From Mycobacterium sp. 1164985.4 (GTDB lineage: Bacteria; Actinomycetota; Actinomycetes; Mycobacteriales; Mycobacteriaceae): a stretch of DNA of 64,000 bases. A model generated the notes under the pieces. The model ran no database searches and had not been told where the DNA came from. It saw only the letters and a program-made list of their open reading frames with translations. The position numbers and the translations under genes are program-made. Shown here piece after piece: positions 1 through 10,661 of this stretch. Positions within the stretch are counted from its first letter, which is position 1. The number at the start of each line of letters is the position of its first letter. The DNA lies in contig NZ_LZMD01000066.1 in the NCBI RefSeq assembly GCF_001668575.1, positions 53,590 to 117,589 of the forward strand, read 5' to 3'.

Positions 1-2
1 CG

Positions 3-881
3 CTGATGAACGGCGCCGCACCCGCTCCATTGCCCGACGTCGCCGAACTGACCGATGCCGACCGGTGGATCCTGGGCCGCATGGAACAGGTTCGCGCCGA
101 GGTGGATTCGGCGTTCGACGCCTACGAGTTCAGCCGGGCGTGCGAGTCGCTGTACCACTTCGCATGGGACGAGTTCTGCGACTGGTACGTCGAGCTGGCC
201 AAGGTGCAGCTGGCCGACGGGATCGACCACACGACGGCGGTGCTCGCGGCGGTGCTCGACACGCTGCTCAAACTGTTGCATCCGGTGATGCCGTTCGTCA
301 CCGAGGTGCTGTGGAAGACTTTGACCGCGCGGGCTGGGGCGAGCGAAGCGACGGGAAAGATGGAGTCGCTGGTCATCGCCGATTGGCCGGCGCCGTCGGG
401 CTTCGACCTCGATCCGGTTGCCGCGCAACGTGTCGCGGACATGCAGAAGCTGATCACCGAGGTGCGCCGCTTCCGCAGTGACCAGGGGCTCAACGATCGG
501 CAGAAGGTGCCCGCCCGGCTGTCGGACATCGAAGGCGCGGACCTGCAGGGGCAAGTGCCCGCGGTGCGATCGCTGGCCTGGCTGACCACCGACGGCGAGG
601 GCTTCGCCCCGACCGCGGCGATCGAGGTGCGGCTGTCGCGCGGCACCGTGACCGTGGAGGTCGACACCTCGGGCACCGTGGATGTGGCCGCCGAACGGCG
701 CCGTCTGGAAAAGGACCTCGCGGCGGCGCAGAAGGAACTGGCCAGCACCACAGGCAAACTCGGAAACGAGGCGTTCCTGGCGAAGGCGCCTGTGGAAGTG
801 GTCGACAAGATCCGCGGACGCCAACAGGTCGCCCAAGAGGAGGTCGACCGCATCACCGCAAGGTTGGCCGCGCTCCGATGA
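3..881 (+). CDS. valS: Valyl-tRNA synthetase, C-terminal part (5' truncated by window)
   Basis: Charges tRNA-Val with valine in the cytoplasm. Only the last ~290 residues are here; the reading frame is open to the left edge, so the catalytic Rossmann and editing domains lie outside the window. The visible part starts in the anticodon-binding helical domain ([37 protein letters not shown] are typical class Ia synthetase signatures) and ends in the valS-specific C-terminal coiled coil (heptad-like [18 protein letters not shown]). The stop codon overlaps the folC start by 4 bp (ATGA), so the two are translationally coupled. valS-folC is the usual mycobacterial order. Confidence 0.96.
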   Translation: MMNGAAPAPLPDVAELTDADRWILGRMEQVRAEVDSAFDAYEFSRACESLYHFAWDEFCDWYVELAKVQLADGIDHTTAVLAAVLDTLLKLLHPVMPFVTEVLWKTLTARAGASEATGKMESLVIADWPAPSGFDLDPVAAQRVADMQKLITEVRRFRSDQGLNDRQKVPARLSDIEGADLQGQVPAVRSLAWLTTDGEGFAPTAAIEVRLSRGTVTVEVDTSGTVDVAAERRRLEKDLAAAQKELASTTGKLGNEAFLAKAPVEVVDKIRGRQQVAQEEVDRITARLAALR

Positions 882-2335
882 CCGAGCCGGACGACCGGCC
901 ACCTCCGGAACCCGAGCCATCACCGGACGAGATCGCGGCACTCCTGCAGGTCGAGCATCTGCTCGACCAGCGTTGGCCCGAAACGAAACTCGAACCCAGC
1001 ACGACCCGCATCTCGGCGTTGCTCGAACTCCTCGGCTCACCGCAGCGCGGATATCCGTCGATTCACATCGCGGGCACCAACGGGAAGACGTCCGTCGCGC
1101 GGATGGTCGACGCATTGTTGACGGCGTTGCACCGCCGCACCGGCCGGACCACCAGCCCGCACCTGCAGTCGGCCGTCGAGCGCATCTCCATCGACGGCAA
1201 GCCGATCAGTCCCGCAACCTACGTCGACACCTATCGCGAGATCGAGCCGTTCGTGCAGTTGGTCGATGAGCAGTCCGAGGCCGGCGTTCTCGGAAAGGCT
1301 GGCCCCGCCATGAGCAAGTTCGAGGTGGTGACGGCGATGGCGTTCGCCGCGTTCGCCGACGCGCCGATCGACGTGGCCGTCGTCGAGGTCGGCCTCGGCG
1401 GGCGCTGGGACGCCACCAACGTCGTCAAGGCCCCCGTCGCGGTGATCACCCCGATCGGGGTGGACCACGCCGAGTACCTGGGCGACACGCTCGCCGAGAT
1501 CGCCGCGGAGAAGGCCGGAATCATCCGCAAACAGGAAGAGGAGATAGTTCCGTCAGGAACAGATCTCAGCACGGTCGCGATCATCGCCAGGCAGGCCCCG
1601 GAGGCGATGGAAGCGCTGCTGGCGCAGGCGGTGCGCGCCGACGCGGCCGTCGCCCGGGAGGACTCCGAGTTCGCGGTGCTCGGAAGGCAGGTCGCGGTCG
1701 GCGGGCAGCTGCTGGAGCTGCAGGGGCTCGGCGGGCTCTACTCCGACATCTTCCTGCCGCTGCACGGCGAACACCAGGCGCACAACGCCGCTCTGGCGCT
1801 CGCGGCCGTCGAGGCGTTCTTCGGTGCCGGCGCGCAGCGCCAGCTCGACATCGATGCCGTGCGCGCGGGTTTCGCCGCGGTCACGAGCCCCGGTCGACTG
1901 GAGAGAATGCGCAGTGCGCCAACGGTTTTCATCGACGCCGCACACAATCCGGCGGGCGCCGCGGCGCTGGCGCAGGCCTTGACGGAGGAGTTCGACTTCC
2001 GGTTCCTTGTCGGCGTCGTATCGGTGATGGCCGACAAGGACGTCGACGGCATCCTGGCCGCGCTGGAACCGGTGTTCGACCAGATCGTCGTCACCCACAA
2101 CGGCTCTCCGCGCGCGCTCGACGTCGAGGGGTTGGCGCTGCTCGCCGAGCAGAGGTTCGGGCCCGAACGCGTGGTCACGGCCGCGACGTTGCCCGACGCG
2201 ATCGAGACCGCCACCGCGATCGTCGAGGAATCGGCCGTCGAAGGCGAACTGCTCGGCGGCGCCGGCATCGTGATCACCGGCTCCGTCGTCACCGCCGGAG
2301 CGGCGCGCACGCTGTTCGGAAAGGATCCGCAATGA
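878..2335 (+). CDS. folC: Folylpolyglutamate synthase / dihydrofolate synthase
   Basis: Adds glutamate to dihydropteroate and then to reduced folates with ATP, in the cytoplasm. At 485 aa it is of normal length for the family. The Mur-ligase type P-loop GTNGKTSVA lies near residue 66, the folate-binding region follows, and the C-terminal ligase domain carries the conserved [10 protein letters not shown] motif. The N-terminus is Pro/Glu/Asp-rich ([17 protein letters not shown]) and probably disordered. The ATG overlaps the valS stop and the stop overlaps the start of the next gene, so valS-folC-DUF4233-ndk reads as one operon. Confidence 0.96.
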   Translation: MTEPDDRPPPEPEPSPDEIAALLQVEHLLDQRWPETKLEPSTTRISALLELLGSPQRGYPSIHIAGTNGKTSVARMVDALLTALHRRTGRTTSPHLQSAVERISIDGKPISPATYVDTYREIEPFVQLVDEQSEAGVLGKAGPAMSKFEVVTAMAFAAFADAPIDVAVVEVGLGGRWDATNVVKAPVAVITPIGVDHAEYLGDTLAEIAAEKAGIIRKQEEEIVPSGTDLSTVAIIARQAPEAMEALLAQAVRADAAVAREDSEFAVLGRQVAVGGQLLELQGLGGLYSDIFLPLHGEHQAHNAALALAAVEAFFGAGAQRQLDIDAVRAGFAAVTSPGRLERMRSAPTVFIDAAHNPAGAAALAQALTEEFDFRFLVGVVSVMADKDVDGILAALEPVFDQIVVTHNGSPRALDVEGLALLAEQRFGPERVVTAATLPDAIETATAIVEESAVEGELLGGAGIVITGSVVTAGAARTLFGKDPQ

Positions 2336-2721
2336 CCGCGCCTGCGCAGCAGCCGGACCCGTGGAAGAGCTTCCGCGGAGTCATGGCCGGCACGCTGATC
2401 CTCGAGGCCATCGTCGTGCTGCTGGCGCTGCCGGTCGTGGCGAACCTCGGCGGTGGTCTGACCACGGCCACCGGCGGCTTTCTGATCGGCATGGCGGTGG
2501 TCCTGGTGCTCCTGACCGGGGTGCAGGGCCGATCGTGGGCGATCTGGGTGAACGTCGGCATCCAGCTGGTCCTGATCGTCGGTGTCGTCCTCGACGGCGC
2601 GATTGCGTTCGTCGGCGTGATCTTCCTGGTCGTGTGGCTGCTCATCGCCCGCCTGCGCGCGGAGGTCCTCCGCAGGCAGAAGCGGGGGCTTCTGCCTGGT
2701 CAGCAGCGGCCGCCGGAGTAG
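2332..2721 (+). CDS. DUF4233 family small membrane protein
   Basis: A 129-aa integral membrane protein with about four hydrophobic segments (around residues 17-37, 42-62, 67-85 and 87-106) and a basic cytosolic tail ([13 protein letters not shown]). It overlaps folC by 4 bp and precedes ndk by 28 bp; the same folC-DUF4233-ndk order is found in other mycobacteria. The function is not known. The position suggests co-transcription with folate and nucleotide genes, but nothing in the protein points to a reaction. Confidence 0.85.
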   Translation: MTAPAQQPDPWKSFRGVMAGTLILEAIVVLLALPVVANLGGGLTTATGGFLIGMAVVLVLLTGVQGRSWAIWVNVGIQLVLIVGVVLDGAIAFVGVIFLVVWLLIARLRAEVLRRQKRGLLPGQQRPPE

Positions 2722-2749
2722 CCCGGGAGCGGCGGCTATTCTGTCGGCC

Positions 2750-3169
2750 GTGACTGAGCCGATTGAACGCACCCTCGTGTTGGTCAAGCCCGACGGCGTC
2801 AAGCGGCGTCTTGTCGGCGAGATCCTGGCCCGGATCGAACGCAAAGGGTTGGCCATCGCGGCGCTGGAACTGGTGACCGTCAGCGACGAGCTGGCGCGCA
2901 AGCACTACGCGGAGCACGACGGCAAGCCGTTCTTTGACTCGCTGCTCGCGTTCATCACCTCCGGCCCCGTCGTGGCGGCGATCGTGGAGGGGCCGCGGGC
3001 CATCGCCGCCTTCCGCCAGATCGCCGGCGGAACCGATCCCGTGGAGAAGGCGACACCGGGCACCATCCGCGGTGACCTGGCCCTGATCACCCAGGACAAC
3101 CTCGTTCACGGCTCCGATTCGCCGGAGTCCGCCGCCCGCGAGATCGGTCTTTGGTTCCCCAGCAAGTAG
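2750..3169 (+). CDS. ndk: Nucleoside diphosphate kinase
   Basis: Transfers the gamma phosphate between NTPs and NDPs through a phospho-histidine. At 139 aa it is of normal length. Visible motifs are the N-terminal [12 protein letters not shown], the Kpn-loop region and the active-site segment [12 protein letters not shown] with the catalytic His at residue 120. The start is GTG at 2750, which gives exactly the conserved N-terminus. It is the last gene of the valS-folC operon and is followed by a hairpin terminator and the separate rne promoter. Confidence 0.97.
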   Translation: MTEPIERTLVLVKPDGVKRRLVGEILARIERKGLAIAALELVTVSDELARKHYAEHDGKPFFDSLLAFITSGPVVAAIVEGPRAIAAFRQIAGGTDPVEKATPGTIRGDLALITQDNLVHGSDSPESAAREIGLWFPSK

Positions 3170-3188
3170 CCAGTTTCTGCACCCGTCT

Positions 3189-3212
3189 CGCCCAGCCTGG
3201 TCAGGCGGGGCG
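3189..3212 (+). terminator. Hairpin terminator after ndk
   Basis: A 10-bp stem with one mismatch (CGCCCAGCCT / AGGCGGGGCG) and a 4-nt loop starts 20 bp after the ndk stop. There is no U-tract, as is usual for mycobacterial intrinsic terminators. It lies just upstream of the rne -10 box, separating the two units. Confidence 0.55.
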
Positions 3213-3220
3213 TGGTGATG

Positions 3221-3229
3221 TGGGATACT
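3221..3229 (+). promoter_or_regulatory. Promoter and long 5' leader of rne
   Basis: An extended -10 element, TGG followed by GATACT (3224-3229), predicts a start near 3236 and an untranslated leader of about 240 nt before the GTG at 3478. A long leader for rne is known in M. smegmatis, and RNase E autoregulation through the 5' UTR is known in other bacteria. The 3237-3477 stretch holds no convincing gene; a 63-codon frame at 3362 overlaps rne and looks spurious. Confidence 0.55.
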
Positions 3230-3477
3230 CGGTTCGGGTTGCCGGCCGCCAAACCGGGGTCGGAAGCCCGAATGAAGACTTAGACGTGCGCGACCATCGC
3301 CACGCGTGATGCGGCGCCGACCGTCCAGCCATCATTCAGACCGGCACCGGGATGGTCCCCTGTGGACCGCTCGGAGCGAGACCACAACAAGCTCGGGCGA
3401 CAGTTGCCCGGGTCCATAGCGGAAGCCCTCGCGTGGCCGCGTCAGAAACGACGCGCCCGGGGGCTTAAGGAGACTAC

Positions 3478-6345
3478 GTGGCCGAAGATGCCCCAACCGA
3501 AGACCTTTCTGAAGACACGCGAGAAGCGCAGGACTCTCAGCCGGAGACGTTGAGGGTCGATTCGCTTGCCAAGGTGCTCGGCACCACCAGCGAGCGGGTC
3601 CTCGAAGCGCTGACCGAACTCGACGGTCGACCGCGCACCGCCGAGTCCACCGTCGAGGAGGACGAGGCGCAGCGGGTTCGCGAAGCGCTCGCCGACGGTG
3701 CCGGTGCGCCGCAGGCGCCCGAACCCTCGGCGCAGGCGCCCGAACCGCCGGACGACTCTGCGGCCGAGGACGGTGACGAGCCGGAATCCCGGCTGATCCT
3801 GGAGACCCCCGCGGAGGACACCCCGCAGCGCGCCGAATACATGCCGCTGTTCGTGGCGCCGCAGCCCGTCAAGTTCGAGTACGACACCGACGACGACGAC
3901 GATGATGACGACGATGACGAGGGGCCCGACAGCGAGGACGACCAGTCCGAGCGGCCTTCCGGCCGCCGTCGTCGCCGCGGCCGGCGCGGACGGGGACGCG
4001 GACGCGGTGAGCAGAACGGTGACGACGGCGACTCCGACGGGGACACCAACCAGAACGGCTCCTCGGGCGCGGACCAGGACGGCGACGACTCGGACGACTC
4101 CGACGACGAGAACGGCGACGACGAGAACACCGGCTCCGAGGGCGCGACCCGCCGTCGCCGTCGCCGCCGTCGCCGCAAGTCCGGCTCCGGAGACGACAGC
4201 GACGCCACGTCGCCCGACGACCCGCCCAACACCGTCGTCCACGAGCGCGAACCACGGAAATCCGCCCGCGGTGACAAGTCGTCCTCGAGCGGTGACGGCG
4301 AGATCCAGGGCATCAGTGGCTCCACCCGGCTGGAGGCCAAGCGGCAACGCAGGCGCGACGGCCGCGACGCAGGCAGGCGCCGGCCCCCGATCCTGAGCGA
4401 GGCCGAGTTTCTGGCCAGGCGCGAAGCCGTCGAGCGGATGATGGTCGTCCGCGATAAGGTCCGCACCGAACCACCCCACGAGGGCGCCCGCTACACGCAG
4501 ATCGCCGTGCTGGAGGACGGCGTCGTCGTGGAGCATTTCGTGACGTCGGCGGCGTCGGCCTCCCTGGTCGGCAACATCTACCTCGGCATCGTGCAGAACG
4601 TGCTGCCCTCGATGGAGGCGGCCTTCGTCGACATCGGCCGCGGACGCAACGGCGTGCTCTACGCCGGCGAGGTGAACTGGGAAGCCGCCGGACTCGGCGG
4701 TGCGAACCGCAAGATCGAGCAGGCGCTCAAACCGGGCGACTACGTCGTCGTCCAGGTCAGCAAGGACCCCGTCGGGCACAAGGGCGCCCGTCTCACCACG
4801 CAGGTCTCGCTGGCGGGCCGCTACCTGGTCTACGTGCCGGGTGCCTCGTCGACCGGGATCAGCCGCAAGCTGCCCGACACCGAACGCCAGCGCCTCAAGG
4901 AGATCCTGCGCGAGGTCGTGCCGCCCGACGCGGGCGTGATCATCCGGACCGCGTCCGAGGGCGTCAAGGAATCCGACATCCGCACCGACGTCGAACGACT
5001 CGCCAAGCGCTGGACCGAGATCGAGGCCAAGGCCGCCGAGATCACCGAGAAGAAGGCCGGCGCGGCCGTCGCGCTCTACGAAGAGCCCGACGTGCTGGTC
5101 AAGGTGATCCGCGACCTGTTCAACGAGGACTTCACCGGGCTCACCGTCTCCGGCGAAGACGCCTGGAACACCATCACCGATTATGTTAATTCGGTTGCGC
5201 CTGAACTTCTTCCACGCTTGACGAAGTACGAGCCGGCTGGGTCTGTCGAAGCCGGGACGGCCCCTGATGTGTTCGCGGTGCACCGCATCGACGAGCAGCT
5301 GACCAAGGCGATGGACCGCAAGGTGTGGCTGCCGTCGGGCGGCACGCTCGTGATCGACCGCACCGAAGCCATGACCGTCATCGACGTTAACACCGGCAAG
5401 TTCACCGGCTCGGGCGGCAACCTCGAGCAGACCGTCACGCGCAACAACCTCGAGGCGGCCGAGGAGATCGTGCGCCAGCTGCGGCTGCGCGACATCGGCG
5501 GCATCGTGGTGATCGACTTCATCGACATGGTTCTCGAGTCCAACCGCGACCTGGTGCTGCGCCGGCTGACCGAGGCGTTGGCCCGCGACCGGACCCGTCA
5601 CCAGGTGTCCGAGGTGACCTCGCTGGGCCTGGTGCAGTTGACGCGCAAGCGGCTCGGCACCGGTCTGGTGGAGGCCTTTTCGACGCCGTGCACGCACTGC
5701 GCCGGGCGGGGAATCGTGCTGCACGGCGACCCGGTGGACTCGACGTCGAGCAGCGGGCGCAAATCGGACGGCGGCGGCGGGCGGCGCGGTAAGCGCGGCA
5801 AGCGCGGCGGCAAGTCCGACCACGTCGCCGTGGCCAAGGTCCCGCCGCATCCCGCGGGCGAGCACCCGATGTTCAAGGCGATGGCGGCCGCCAACGGCCG
5901 GCACGAGGGCGACGACGAGGACGACACCGACGAGACCCGCGAACAGAAGCCCGAGGAGGTCGCCGAGACCGATGCGGAAGCTATTTCGGGAGCCATCCGC
6001 ACCGCGGTGATCGAGTCCGGCGAGGACGACATCGAGGACCTCGAGGACGAAGACTTCGACGATTCCGACGACGAGGACGAGATCGACGAGGACGACTCCG
6101 ACGAGGACGAGATCGACCTGGACTCCGACGACGACGAGGACGACATCGACGACGACATCGAGGTCATCGGCGCCGAGGACTCCGAGGATTCTGACGACGA
6201 TTCTGAGGACGAGGACTCGGACGACGATTCCGACGACTCCGGATACGACGCCCGCGGGGTCACGCCGGCGGCGACCGCCGCAGGAGGGCGGCACCGGCGC
6301 CGCGCGGCCGCCCGGCCCGCGGGGCCACCGAGCCATGACGGCTGA
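3478..6345 (+). CDS. rne: Ribonuclease E/G
   Basis: The main endoribonuclease for mRNA decay and rRNA processing and the scaffold of the degradosome; cytoplasmic. 955 aa. The catalytic core lies in the middle: an S1 RNA-binding domain from about residue 336 (YTQIAVLEDGVVVEHFV), the DNase I-like site with Asp636 (TVIDVNTGKFTG) and Asp680/683 (GIVVIDFIDMV), and the zinc-link CTHCAGRG near residue 738. Flanking it are an N-terminal extension of ~330 aa and a C-terminal tail of ~200 aa, both disordered, with runs of Asp/Glu alternating with Arg-rich blocks. This central-core arrangement is typical of actinobacterial RNase E. The GTG start follows AAGGAG at 3468-3473. Confidence 0.96.
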   Translation: MAEDAPTEDLSEDTREAQDSQPETLRVDSLAKVLGTTSERVLEALTELDGRPRTAESTVEEDEAQRVREALADGAGAPQAPEPSAQAPEPPDDSAAEDGDEPESRLILETPAEDTPQRAEYMPLFVAPQPVKFEYDTDDDDDDDDDDEGPDSEDDQSERPSGRRRRRGRRGRGRGRGEQNGDDGDSDGDTNQNGSSGADQDGDDSDDSDDENGDDENTGSEGATRRRRRRRRRKSGSGDDSDATSPDDPPNTVVHEREPRKSARGDKSSSSGDGEIQGISGSTRLEAKRQRRRDGRDAGRRRPPILSEAEFLARREAVERMMVVRDKVRTEPPHEGARYTQIAVLEDGVVVEHFVTSAASASLVGNIYLGIVQNVLPSMEAAFVDIGRGRNGVLYAGEVNWEAAGLGGANRKIEQALKPGDYVVVQVSKDPVGHKGARLTTQVSLAGRYLVYVPGASSTGISRKLPDTERQRLKEILREVVPPDAGVIIRTASEGVKESDIRTDVERLAKRWTEIEAKAAEITEKKAGAAVALYEEPDVLVKVIRDLFNEDFTGLTVSGEDAWNTITDYVNSVAPELLPRLTKYEPAGSVEAGTAPDVFAVHRIDEQLTKAMDRKVWLPSGGTLVIDRTEAMTVIDVNTGKFTGSGGNLEQTVTRNNLEAAEEIVRQLRLRDIGGIVVIDFIDMVLESNRDLVLRRLTEALARDRTRHQVSEVTSLGLVQLTRKRLGTGLVEAFSTPCTHCAGRGIVLHGDPVDSTSSSGRKSDGGGGRRGKRGKRGGKSDHVAVAKVPPHPAGEHPMFKAMAAANGRHEGDDEDDTDETREQKPEEVAETDAEAISGAIRTAVIESGEDDIEDLEDEDFDDSDDEDEIDEDDSDEDEIDLDSDDDEDDIDDDIEVIGAEDSEDSDDDSEDEDSDDDSDDSGYDARGVTPAATAAGGRHRRRAAARPAGPPSHDG

Positions 6346-6385
6346 CCTGCTGGTCGGGCGTCCACGAGCCGTGACCTGCGGTGAT

Positions 6386-6415
6386 TTGACCCTCATGCGG
6401 CGGCTCAAGTAGCCT
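6386..6415 (+). promoter_or_regulatory. Promoter of rplU-rpmA
   Basis: A TTGACC -35 (6386-6391) and a TAGCCT -10 (6410-6415) are separated by 18 bp, predicting a start near 6422 and a ~115-nt leader. The leader can pair GTCGCC (6425-6430) with GGCGAC (6453-6458), so it may hold a structured control element. A good Shine-Dalgarno, AGGAG (6522-6526), precedes rplU. Confidence 0.65.
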
Positions 6416-6536
6416 TGAGCAGTTGTCGCCAGGCTTTGGACCAAGTGGAGTCGGCGACACTCCGAGATCCGGAAACCCAGACCAGCGCAGCGGCAAGTCG
6501 CGCGCGCCCAGTGAACGACGTAGGAGTAGCAAGGCG

Positions 6537-6860
6537 ATGGCAGCCGAAAAGGTCACGTACGCAATCGTCAAGACCGGCGGCAAGCAGTACAAGGTCGCGG
6601 TCGGCGATGTGGTGAAGGTCGAGAAGCTCGATTCCGAGCCCGGCGCCAGCGTCTCGTTGCCCGTGGCCCTCGTCGTCGACGGTTCGAAGGTGACCTCCGA
6701 CGCCAAGTCGCTGGAGAAGGTCGCCGTCACCGGCGAGATCCTGGAGCACACCAAGGGCCCCAAGATCCGCATCCACAAGTTCAAGAACAAGACCGGCTAC
6801 CACAAGCGGCAGGGTCATCGTCAGCAGCTGACCGTCCTCAAGGTCACCGGGATCAAGTAG
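6537..6860 (+). CDS. rplU: 50S ribosomal protein L21
   Basis: Binds 23S rRNA in the large subunit. 107 aa with the start at ATG 6537, chosen because AGGAG lies 11 bp upstream and the N-terminus then matches L21 ([18 protein letters not shown]). The C-terminal L21 signature ([20 protein letters not shown]) is complete. It is followed 13 bp later by rpmA, the invariant L21-L27 pair. Confidence 0.97.
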   Translation: MAAEKVTYAIVKTGGKQYKVAVGDVVKVEKLDSEPGASVSLPVALVVDGSKVTSDAKSLEKVAVTGEILEHTKGPKIRIHKFKNKTGYHKRQGHRQQLTVLKVTGIK

Positions 6861-6873
6861 AGGAACCACAGAC

Positions 6874-7140
6874 ATGGCACACAAGAAGGGCGCTTCCAGC
6901 TCGCGCAACGGTCGCGATTCAGCCGCACAGCGGCTGGGCGTCAAGCGATTCGGCGGTCAGATCGTCAAGGCCGGCGAGATCCTGGTCCGCCAGCGCGGTA
7001 CTCACTTCCATCCCGGTGTCAACGTCGGTCGTGGTGGCGACGACACCCTGTTCGCCACGGCTCCCGGCGCCGTCGAGTTCGGCACCAAGCGCGGCCGCAA
7101 GACCGTCAGCGTCGTGCGACCGGCGCCGCAGGAGGCCTGA
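6874..7140 (+). CDS. rpmA: 50S ribosomal protein L27
   Basis: Large-subunit protein whose N-terminal tail reaches the peptidyl transferase centre. 88 aa, starting directly with the mature-type [15 protein letters not shown], so no prepeptide needs removal. The [20 protein letters not shown] signature is present. It sits in the rplU-rpmA-obg cluster; an 82-bp gap with an imperfect stem (TGTGATG.../...TTCACA, 7155-7200) separates it from obg. Confidence 0.97.
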   Translation: MAHKKGASSSRNGRDSAAQRLGVKRFGGQIVKAGEILVRQRGTHFHPGVNVGRGGDDTLFATAPGAVEFGTKRGRKTVSVVRPAPQEA

Positions 7141-7222
7141 CTTCCTGCCGCGAATGTGATGCTGCTGCGACTTCCCGGCTGAAGCTGGCAGTAGTTCACA
7201 TCGTCACGGAAAGGAAGGTCCG

Positions 7223-8668
7223 ATGCCTCGCTTCGTCGACCGCGTCGTGATTCACGCGCGGGCCGGCAACGGCGGAAACGGCTGCGCGTCGGTCCATCGC
7301 GAGAAATTCAAGCCCCTCGGCGGCCCCGACGGCGGTAACGGCGGTCGCGGCGGCAGCGTGGTCCTTGTCGTCGACCCGCAGGTCCACACGCTGCTCGACT
7401 TCCACTTCCACCCGCACGTCGTCGCACCGTCCGGAAAACAGGGCGCGGGCGGCAACCGGGACGGCGCCGCGGGCGCCGATCTCGAGGTCAGGGTTCCCGA
7501 CGGCACCGTAGTGCTCGACGAGGACGGCCGCCTGCTCGCCGACCTCGTCGGGGCCGGTACCCGCTTCGAAGCGGCCGCGGGCGGCCGCGGCGGCCTGGGC
7601 AACGCGGCGCTGGCGTCGCGCGCCCGCAAGGCGCCGGGTTTCGCGCTGCTCGGCGAGAGGGGTCAGGCCCGCGACCTGACACTGGAACTCAAGACCGTCG
7701 CCGACGTCGGCCTCGTGGGGTTCCCGTCCGCGGGCAAGTCCTCTCTGGTCTCGGTGATCTCGGCTGCCAAACCGAAGATCGCCGACTATCCGTTCACGAC
7801 GCTGGCGCCCAACCTGGGCGTGGTGTCCGCAGGCGGGAACACCTTCACCGTCGCCGACGTGCCCGGCCTGATCCCCGGCGCATCGCAGGGGCGCGGGCTG
7901 GGGCTGGACTTCCTGCGCCACATCGAACGCTGCGCCGTGCTGGTCCACGTCGTCGACTGCGCGACGATGGAACCCGGGCGCGACCCCGTCTCCGACATCG
8001 ACGCGCTGGAAGCCGAGCTCGCTGCGTACACCCCGACGCTGCAGGGTGACTCGACGCTGGGCGACCTCGCCGAGCGTCCGCGTGCGGTGGTGCTCAACAA
8101 GATCGACGTGCCCGACGCACGCGAACTCGCCGACTTCGTTCGCGACGAGGTGGTCCGCCGGTACGGCTGGCCGGTGTTCGAGGTGTCGACCGTGACCCGG
8201 GAAGGGTTGCGCCAGTTGACGTTCGCGCTGTGGGAGATGGTGTCGGCCTATCGTGAAGCGCAACCTCCGGTGGTGCCGCGACGGCCCGTCATCCGGCCCG
8301 TCCCGGTCGACGAGAGTGGCTTCACCGTCGAACCGGACGGACACGGCGGCTTCGTCGTGCACGGAATCCGGCCCGAACGTTGGGTCGCCCAAACCGATTT
8401 CGACAACGACGAGGCGGTCGGCTACCTCGGCGACCGGCTGGCGCGCTTGGGTGTCGAGGACGAGCTGTTGAAGCTGGGTGCGCGGCCCGGCTGCGCGGTC
8501 ACCATCGGCGAGGTCACGTTCGATTGGGAGCCGCAGACGCCTGCCGGGGTCGACGTGCCGATGTCGGGCCGCGGCACCGACCAACGCTTGGAGCAGACGG
8601 AACGCGTGGGGGCCGCCGAACGCAAAGCCGCCCGGCGGGAACGGCGGCGCCCCGGCGGTGAGTCGTGA
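7223..8668 (+). CDS. obg: GTPase Obg (ribosome assembly)
   Basis: An essential GTPase that associates with the 50S subunit. 481 aa in three parts: a glycine-rich Obg fold (residues ~2-158, [26 protein letters not shown] loops), a G domain with P-loop GFPSAGKSS, switch [18 protein letters not shown] and NKID, and a C-terminal OCT domain (~340-430) followed by a basic tail. ATG at 7223 follows GGAAAGGAAGG. The stop overlaps the proB start (GTGA), as in other mycobacteria. Confidence 0.97.
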   Translation: MPRFVDRVVIHARAGNGGNGCASVHREKFKPLGGPDGGNGGRGGSVVLVVDPQVHTLLDFHFHPHVVAPSGKQGAGGNRDGAAGADLEVRVPDGTVVLDEDGRLLADLVGAGTRFEAAAGGRGGLGNAALASRARKAPGFALLGERGQARDLTLELKTVADVGLVGFPSAGKSSLVSVISAAKPKIADYPFTTLAPNLGVVSAGGNTFTVADVPGLIPGASQGRGLGLDFLRHIERCAVLVHVVDCATMEPGRDPVSDIDALEAELAAYTPTLQGDSTLGDLAERPRAVVLNKIDVPDARELADFVRDEVVRRYGWPVFEVSTVTREGLRQLTFALWEMVSAYREAQPPVVPRRPVIRPVPVDESGFTVEPDGHGGFVVHGIRPERWVAQTDFDNDEAVGYLGDRLARLGVEDELLKLGARPGCAVTIGEVTFDWEPQTPAGVDVPMSGRGTDQRLEQTERVGAAERKAARRERRRPGGES

Positions 8669-9801
8669 CGGCTTCGCCGCGCGCCGCGGAGTCCCCGCAC
8701 CGCGGCGCGATCCGCACCGCGCGCAGCGTCGTCGTCAAGATCGGCACCACCGCGCTGACCACACCGTCCGGGGTGTTCGACGCCAGCAGGCTCGCGGTGC
8801 TGGTCGAGGCCATCGAGGGGCGGATGCGGGCCGGTTCCGACGTTGTCATCGTTTCGTCGGGCGCGATCGCGGCGGGCATCGAACCGCTGCGGCTGAACAG
8901 ACGCCCCGCCGACTTGGCCACCAAACAGGCCGCCGCCAGCGTCGGGCAGGTGGCGCTGGTCAACGCGTGGAGTGCGGCGTTTGCGAATTATGACCGCGCC
9001 GTCGGCCAGGTGCTGCTGACCGCGCACGACATCTCGATGCGGGTGCAGCACACCAATGCCCAGCGCACGCTCGACCGGTTGCGCGCGCTGCACGCGGTCG
9101 CGATCGTCAACGAGAACGACACCGTGGCGACCAACGAGATCCGGTTCGGCGACAACGACCGGCTCTCGGCGCTGGTCGCTCACCTGGTCGGCGCCGACGC
9201 GCTGATCCTGCTGTCCGACATCGACGGGCTCTACGACTCGGATCCTCGAAAAGCGCGCGAAACAGGCGGGGCGCGCTTCATCTCCGAGGTCGCGGGACCC
9301 GACGATCTCGACGGCGTGGTGGCCGGCAGGGGAAGCCATCTGGGCACCGGCGGGATGGCGTCGAAACTGTCGTCGGCGCTGTTGGCCGCCGACGCCGGGG
9401 TGCCGGTGCTGTTGGCCGCGGCCTCAGAGGCGCCGACGGCGTTGTCCGACGCTTCGGTCGGCACCGTATTCGCCCCGCGGCCCGAGCGGATGTCGGCGCG
9501 CCGGTTCTGGGTGCGCTACGCCGCCGAGGCCGCCGGCGCGTTGACGCTGGACGACGGCGCGGTGCGCGCGGTGGTCAAGCAGCGGCGCTCGCTGCTGCCC
9601 GCCGGTATCACCGCGGTGTCGGGACGCTTCTACGGCGGCGACGTCGTCGAGTTGCGGGCGCAGGACGGCACGATGGTCGCGCGTGGCGTGGTCGCCTACG
9701 ACCGCGGTGAACTGGCGACGATGCTGGGCCGCTCGACGTCGGACCTGTCGCCGGAGCTGCGGCGGCCCGCGGTGCACGCCGACGACCTCGTGGCCGTCTG
9801 A
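8665..9801 (+). CDS. proB: Glutamate 5-kinase
   Basis: First step of proline synthesis: ATP-dependent phosphorylation of glutamate, cytoplasmic. 378 aa: an amino-acid kinase domain ([48 protein letters not shown]) followed by a C-terminal PUA domain from about residue 285. GTG start overlapping obg by 4 bp. The next enzyme, proA, is not adjacent but lies at 21573. It converges on the sirtuin gene with only 3 bp between the stops. Confidence 0.97.
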   Translation: MTASPRAAESPHRGAIRTARSVVVKIGTTALTTPSGVFDASRLAVLVEAIEGRMRAGSDVVIVSSGAIAAGIEPLRLNRRPADLATKQAAASVGQVALVNAWSAAFANYDRAVGQVLLTAHDISMRVQHTNAQRTLDRLRALHAVAIVNENDTVATNEIRFGDNDRLSALVAHLVGADALILLSDIDGLYDSDPRKARETGGARFISEVAGPDDLDGVVAGRGSHLGTGGMASKLSSALLAADAGVPVLLAAASEAPTALSDASVGTVFAPRPERMSARRFWVRYAAEAAGALTLDDGAVRAVVKQRRSLLPAGITAVSGRFYGGDVVELRAQDGTMVARGVVAYDRGELATMLGRSTSDLSPELRRPAVHADDLVAV

Positions 9802-9804
9802 TCC

Positions 9805-10644
9805 TCAGGCCGAGGTCGCGACCGCGGGCAGCTCGTCGGCGAGCAGCGCCAGCATGGGTGAGCATCCGTTGTCGACCTTGACCGTCGCCAACGCGTCGCC
9901 GCGGGTCGGCCCCCGGTTGACGATCGCGACCGGCATACCCGCCGCGGCGGCGTGACGCACGAACCGATAGCCCGAGTACACCGTCAGCGACGACCCGGCG
10001 ACCAGCAGGGCGTCGGCCGCGTTGACAACCGAATACGCCTCGGCCACACGCTCTTTCGGCACGCTCTCGCCGAAGTAGACGATGTCGGGTTTGAGCATGC
10101 CGCCGCAGCGGGGGCAGTCGACGACGCGGAAGGAGCCGGTCTCGCCGACGACGGCGTCGGCGTCCGGAGCGACCGCGATGCCGCCGACGGACTCCGCGAC
10201 TCGCTGCGCGAAGCCCGGGTTGGCCTCCTCGAGCAGATCGGCGAGGGCGGCTCGGCTCATCGTTTGCGCACAGTCCAAGCAGATCACCTGCGCATACGTG
10301 CCGTGCAGGTTGACGACGTTGTCGCTGCCCGCCTTGGTGTGCAGCAGGTCGACGTTCTGGGTGATCAGCCCCGACACCACACCCGCCGCCTCGAGCGCGG
10401 CCAGGGCGCGGTGGCCGGCGTTGGGCAGCGTGGCGTCCATGTGGCGCCAGCCGAGGTGGTTGCGCGCCCAGTAGCGCTGCCGGAACACCGGGTCGGAGGT
10501 GAACTGCCGGATCGTCATCGGGTTGCTCGGCGGAGAGTCCGGCCCGCGGTAGTCGGGGATCCCGGAGTCGGTGGACATGCCCGCGCCGGTGAGCACGGCG
10601 AGGCGCCGGTCACGCAGCAGGGCGACGAGTTCGGGTGCCTCCAC
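9805..10644 (-). CDS. Sir2-family NAD-dependent protein deacylase
   Basis: Removes acyl groups from lysine using NAD+. With the GTG at 10644 it is 279 aa; a longer frame to 10908 exists but its extra N-terminus lies over the neighbouring gene and lacks sirtuin features. Motifs: GAGMSTDSGIPDYRG (NAD loop, of the SIRT4-like class II type), TQNVDLLH, the catalytic His in NLHGTYAQ, two zinc pairs CLDC and CPRC, and GSSLTVYSG near the end. It follows the molybdoenzyme partner gene by 17 bp on the same strand, so it may be the last gene of that operon. Confidence 0.9.
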   Translation of the reverse strand: MEAPELVALLRDRRLAVLTGAGMSTDSGIPDYRGPDSPPSNPMTIRQFTSDPVFRQRYWARNHLGWRHMDATLPNAGHRALAALEAAGVVSGLITQNVDLLHTKAGSDNVVNLHGTYAQVICLDCAQTMSRAALADLLEEANPGFAQRVAESVGGIAVAPDADAVVGETGSFRVVDCPRCGGMLKPDIVYFGESVPKERVAEAYSVVNAADALLVAGSSLTVYSGYRFVRHAAAAGMPVAIVNRGPTRGDALATVKVDNGCSPMLALLADELPAVATSA

Positions 10645-10661
10645 CAGATCGAGAGTAGGCG

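Noticed and set aside
3442..6444. 1000-codon open frame on the minus strand opposite rne
   Set aside because: It is the mirror of GAC/GAG-rich codons of rne (giving Val/Leu/Arg runs) and has no domain; rne is unquestionably the gene.
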